The notes below the pieces were generated by a model, which was given only the letters and a program-made list of their open reading frames with translations, had not been told where the DNA came from and searched no databases. Shown here piece by piece: positions 12,138 through 14,640 of a DNA stretch of 14,640 nt (position 1 is its first letter; the number at the start of each line of letters is the position of its first letter). Made by a program: the position numbers and the translations under genes. This stretch comes from an uncultured Thermoanaerobacterales bacterium (GTDB lineage Bacteria > Bacillota > Clostridia > Christensenellales > UBA1242), in assembly GCA_949840475.1 (NCBI GenBank), contig CATKXA010000015.1, positions 1 to 14,640 of the forward strand. Reading direction: 5' to 3'.

Positions 12138-13526
12138 ATGAAACGTATTGAAATTAGAGATTTACATAAAACTTTTAAGGAGTATGAAAACAAAGAGGTA
12201 ACGCTTTGCGGCTGGGCAAGAACGGTTAGAGACAGCAAGTTTTTTGCGTTTATCGAGCTAAATGACGGGGCTTTTAAAGGTGTTCAAATTGTTGTTGAAA
12301 AAGAAAAGGTTAAAAACTACGATGAAATAGTTAAACAAAACGTTGGTGCATCTTTTAGAGTTACTGGAAAACTACTTGTTACTCCAACAGCTCAACAACC
12401 TTATGAAATTAATGCAACAAGCGTTGAGATTTTGGGCGAGAGTGATACAGATTATCCGCTTCAAAAGAAAAGACACACTGTTGAGTTTTTAAGAACAATT
12501 CCAACTATTCGTCCAAGAGGCAACTTGTTTAACGCTGTGTTTAGAATTAGGTCTGTTGCAGCGTTTGCAATTCACAAGTTCTTTAATGAACGCAACTTTG
12601 TATATTTGCATACTCCAATTATTACTGGAAGCGACTGCGAGGGTGCTGGAGAAATGTTCCAAGTAACAACTCTTGATTTAGATAAACTACCAAAAGAAAA
12701 TGGCAAGGTTGATTATTCTCAAGACTTTTTTGGTAAAAAGGTGTCGCTAACCGTTTCTGGTCAACTTCATGAAGAAGCAATAACTCATGCATTTGGCAAA
12801 ACATACACTTTTGGCCCAACTTTTAGAGCAGAGAACTCAAATACATCTAGGCACGCAGCTGAGTTTTGGATGATGGAGCCAGAAATTTGTTTCTGTGACC
12901 TGGAAGAACTTATGAATAACGAAGAAGAAATGATTAAGTATGTAATTAACTATGTTTTAGTTGAGTGTAAAGATGAAATCACTTTCTTAAATAAGTTTGT
13001 TGACCAAGGCTTGATTGAAAGACTTCAAAATATTGTAGATAACGAGTTTGTTCGCCTTGATTACACTGAAGCAATCAAAATACTAGAAAAAGTTAAAAAC
13101 AAATTTGTGTTCCCAGTTAAATGGGGTATTGACCTTCAATCTGAGCATGAAAGATATTTAACAGAAGAGGTTTACAAAAAACCAGTATTCTTGATGAATT
13201 ATCCAAAGGATATTAAAGCTTTCTATATGCGTCAAAATGATGATGGCAAAACTGTTGCAGCTGTTGACCTTCTAGTTCCTGGAATTGGTGAGCTTATTGG
13301 TGGTAGCCAAAGAGAAGAAAGATATGAAAAGCTAAAAGCTAGAATTAATGAGCTTGGTTTAAGAGAATCAGATTATTCATGGTATCTTGATACTCGTAGA
13401 TACGGAACAAATGTACACTCTGGTTATGGACTTGGCTTTGAAAGACTTATTATGTACCTAACTGGGGTATCTAACATTCGAGATGTTGAACTATTCCCAA
13501 GAACAGTTGGTTCTATTCAAGGATAA
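12138..13526 (+). CDS. asnS: Asparagine--tRNA ligase
   Basis: Class IIb aminoacyl-tRNA synthetase charging tRNA-Asn with asparagine in the cytosol. The protein has 462 residues, the family norm. An N-terminal OB-fold anticodon-binding domain at about 17-105 (VTLCGWARTVRDSKFFAFIE) precedes the catalytic core. Motif 1 lies around 132-165 (FRIRSVAAFAIHKFFNERNF). Motif 2 is TFRAENSNTSRHAAEFWM at 228-245, and motif 3 is GYGLGFERLIMY near the C-terminus. SGQLHEEA at 207-214 is in the AsnS class. The motif-2 loop ends AEFWMMEPE as in AsnRS; AspRS-specific features are absent. ATG 12138 has AAAGGGG at 5-base spacing. Its own promoter and terminator make it monocistronic. Having AsnRS suggests direct Asn charging rather than sole reliance on GatCAB. 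Confidence 0.97.
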   Translation: MKRIEIRDLHKTFKEYENKEVTLCGWARTVRDSKFFAFIELNDGAFKGVQIVVEKEKVKNYDEIVKQNVGASFRVTGKLLVTPTAQQPYEINATSVEILGESDTDYPLQKKRHTVEFLRTIPTIRPRGNLFNAVFRIRSVAAFAIHKFFNERNFVYLHTPIITGSDCEGAGEMFQVTTLDLDKLPKENGKVDYSQDFFGKKVSLTVSGQLHEEAITHAFGKTYTFGPTFRAENSNTSRHAAEFWMMEPEICFCDLEELMNNEEEMIKYVINYVLVECKDEITFLNKFVDQGLIERLQNIVDNEFVRLDYTEAIKILEKVKNKFVFPVKWGIDLQSEHERYLTEEVYKKPVFLMNYPKDIKAFYMRQNDDGKTVAAVDLLVPGIGELIGGSQREERYEKLKARINELGLRESDYSWYLDTRRYGTNVHSGYGLGFERLIMYLTGVSNIRDVELFPRTVGSIQG

Positions 13527-13540
13527 AATAAAGAAAATTA

Positions 13541-13564
13541 AAACGCCGATACCGGCGTTTTTTT
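13541..13564. terminator. Bidirectional terminator between asnS and ddh
   Basis: AAACGCCG/CGGCGTTT, 8-bp stem, 4-base loop, then four more T. On the minus strand it ends in TTTTAATTTT, so it serves ddh as well. Confidence 0.9.
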
Positions 13565-13566
13565 GA

Positions 13567-14502
13567 TTATAATAAATGTTTAATAACTTCTTCTTCAGGT
13601 TGGTTTAAAAGCCAAATAGGAGGGATAGAAACTGGGGTTAGGGCAGTAAATATTTTTTGTTCTTGCATTTTCATAACTGCATTTGCATAAGCTAGCAAAA
13701 TCTTTGCTGTAAACGATGGGTTTGAGGTCATCTTAACTTCAAAGTGAGATGTGAAAGTATTATTTGAATCTTTTGTGCTTGCAAAAATGTTGCCTTGATG
13801 CATAGATGTATTATGTTTTTTATCTAGCTCTTTTTGACTGATAAATTTAATTATAGTTGTTTGACCTTTAAAATAGTTAGGAATATTTCTAATTTGATTA
13901 GCAATTTCTGTTTTGTCTTTATTTGCAACAACGTAGCATAGTCTAAAGTGTTTTTCAATAGTTACAGGGTTGCCATTTTTAGCTAGAGCAACAGCTTTTT
14001 TATTTGGAACAGTATATTGTTTTGCGTCAACAACTCCGTCTACTTTTTTAATTGCATTAGTATGCCCAAGGCTTATACCTTTTCCCCAGAAGCATTCAAT
14101 ATTTTCAAATACGCTTGAATACATTGTACGCATCACAGAAAACAAACCTGGGTCCCAACCGCAGCAAATAACTGCACTTGTTGAGCTTTTACTGCAAGCT
14201 TTAGAAACATCGTCAATATGCTCTAAGGTAAGAGCATGAGTATCAAAGCTATCAATAACATTAAAGTAGTTAGCAAGCTTAGGTGTTTGTACTTTAAGGT
14301 CCCTTTCTGAGCCCCCGCACATAAACATTACATCGATTTTGCCCTTAAACTTTTTTGCATCATCGATTGAGTAGCAAGGAACGTTGCAATCTTCAATCTT
14401 TCGTCTTGAAAACACGCCAACAACTTCCATATTGCTATTTTTTTGAGCAAGGCTTAAAACTGCTTTGCCAAGATTTCCGAAACCTACGATACCTATTTTC
14501 AT
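13567..14502 (-). CDS. ddh: meso-Diaminopimelate D-dehydrogenase
   Basis: NADPH-dependent enzyme that converts tetrahydrodipicolinate and ammonia to meso-diaminopimelate in one step, supplying lysine and cell-wall meso-DAP. The protein has 311 residues, slightly shorter than the usual roughly 320-330. Rossmann motif GFGNLG is at 7-12, and FSRR at 31-34 suits NADP(H). Conserved MCGG (61-64), IDSFDTH (83-89), GWDPGLFS (115-122) and GHTNA (146-150) are family landmarks. Start ATG 14502 has AGGAGG at 7-base spacing and a TTGACA/TACAAT promoter. It converges on asnS, sharing the 13541 terminator. It implies the one-step dehydrogenase route of lysine synthesis. Confidence 0.95.
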   Translation of the reverse strand: MKIGIVGFGNLGKAVLSLAQKNSNMEVVGVFSRRKIEDCNVPCYSIDDAKKFKGKIDVMFMCGGSERDLKVQTPKLANYFNVIDSFDTHALTLEHIDDVSKACSKSSTSAVICCGWDPGLFSVMRTMYSSVFENIECFWGKGISLGHTNAIKKVDGVVDAKQYTVPNKKAVALAKNGNPVTIEKHFRLCYVVANKDKTEIANQIRNIPNYFKGQTTIIKFISQKELDKKHNTSMHQGNIFASTKDSNNTFTSHFEVKMTSNPSFTAKILLAYANAVMKMQEQKIFTALTPVSIPPIWLLNQPEEEVIKHLL

Positions 14503-14534
14503 AATTTCCTCCTATTGTTTAATTTATTAATATG

Positions 14535-14564
14535 ATTGTATATGGTTTTTAGTGATAGTGTCAA
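14535..14564 (-). promoter_or_regulatory. Promoter of ddh
   Basis: On the minus strand TTGACA (14559-14564), 18-base spacer, TACAAT (14535-14540). Confidence 0.7.
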
Positions 14565-14599
14565 GTTTACAAAAAATGTATATCAACATAAAATATTGA

Positions 14600-14627
14600 T
14601 TGACAAACATTTTTTAGCGTTTATACT
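14600..14627 (+). promoter_or_regulatory. Plus-strand promoter facing out of the window
   Basis: TTGACA (14600-14605), 16-base spacer, TATACT (14622-14627). Divergent from ddh; it would serve a gene beginning beyond 14640. Confidence 0.55.
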
Positions 14628-14640
14628 TATTAATACCCTT

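Overview
The window looks like a chromosome segment from a low-GC Firmicutes/Clostridia-like bacterium. It uses strong AAGGAG-type ribosome binding sites, TTGACA/TATAAT promoters, standard stop codons including TGA, and compact hairpin-plus-T-tract terminators. The housekeeping genes are formate--tetrahydrofolate ligase, asparaginyl-tRNA synthetase and meso-diaminopimelate dehydrogenase. The last implies a meso-DAP cell wall. I cannot place the organism more precisely; an uncultured gut Clostridia is a reasonable guess.

Layout. (1) 1-690: tRNA-Ala(TGC) and tRNA-Ile(GAT) on the minus strand from one promoter. Downstream of them is a peculiar two-copy unit (tRNA-Ile 3' end, palindromic terminator, 39-nt repeat) with no convincing gene. 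(2) 823-5851: a frameshifted NADAR/YbiA-like gene, fhs, a minus-strand membrane protein with two zinc ribbons, a SAM methyltransferase, and a MerR regulator with a textbook 19-bp-spacer MerR promoter just upstream. (3) 5914-11290: an AT-rich accessory island between terminators. It starts with a minus-strand two-gene operon (62-aa orphan plus Rho_N-like protein). This is divergent from a tandem operon of four paralogous regulators, each with two XRE-type HTH domains. Then come a small BECR-type RNase toxin candidate with a translationally coupled CPCC-type immunity candidate, and a DUF4417 plus HNH-nuclease gene pair. (4) 11316-14640: return to ordinary genes, with an MBL-fold hydrolase (minus), asnS (plus), ddh (minus), and a plus-strand promoter facing out of the window.

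The most interesting part is the island. The divergent control region carries repeated TGTCG motifs with an 11-bp exact duplication, suited to control by one or more of the four double-HTH proteins. Two of these genes share an almost identical 89-nt 3' end, a sign of recent gene conversion or duplication with divergent recognition helices. The toxin/immunity pair and the DUF4417/HNH pair sit downstream in the same orientation but behind their own likely terminators. No integrase, transposase or CRISPR array is visible.
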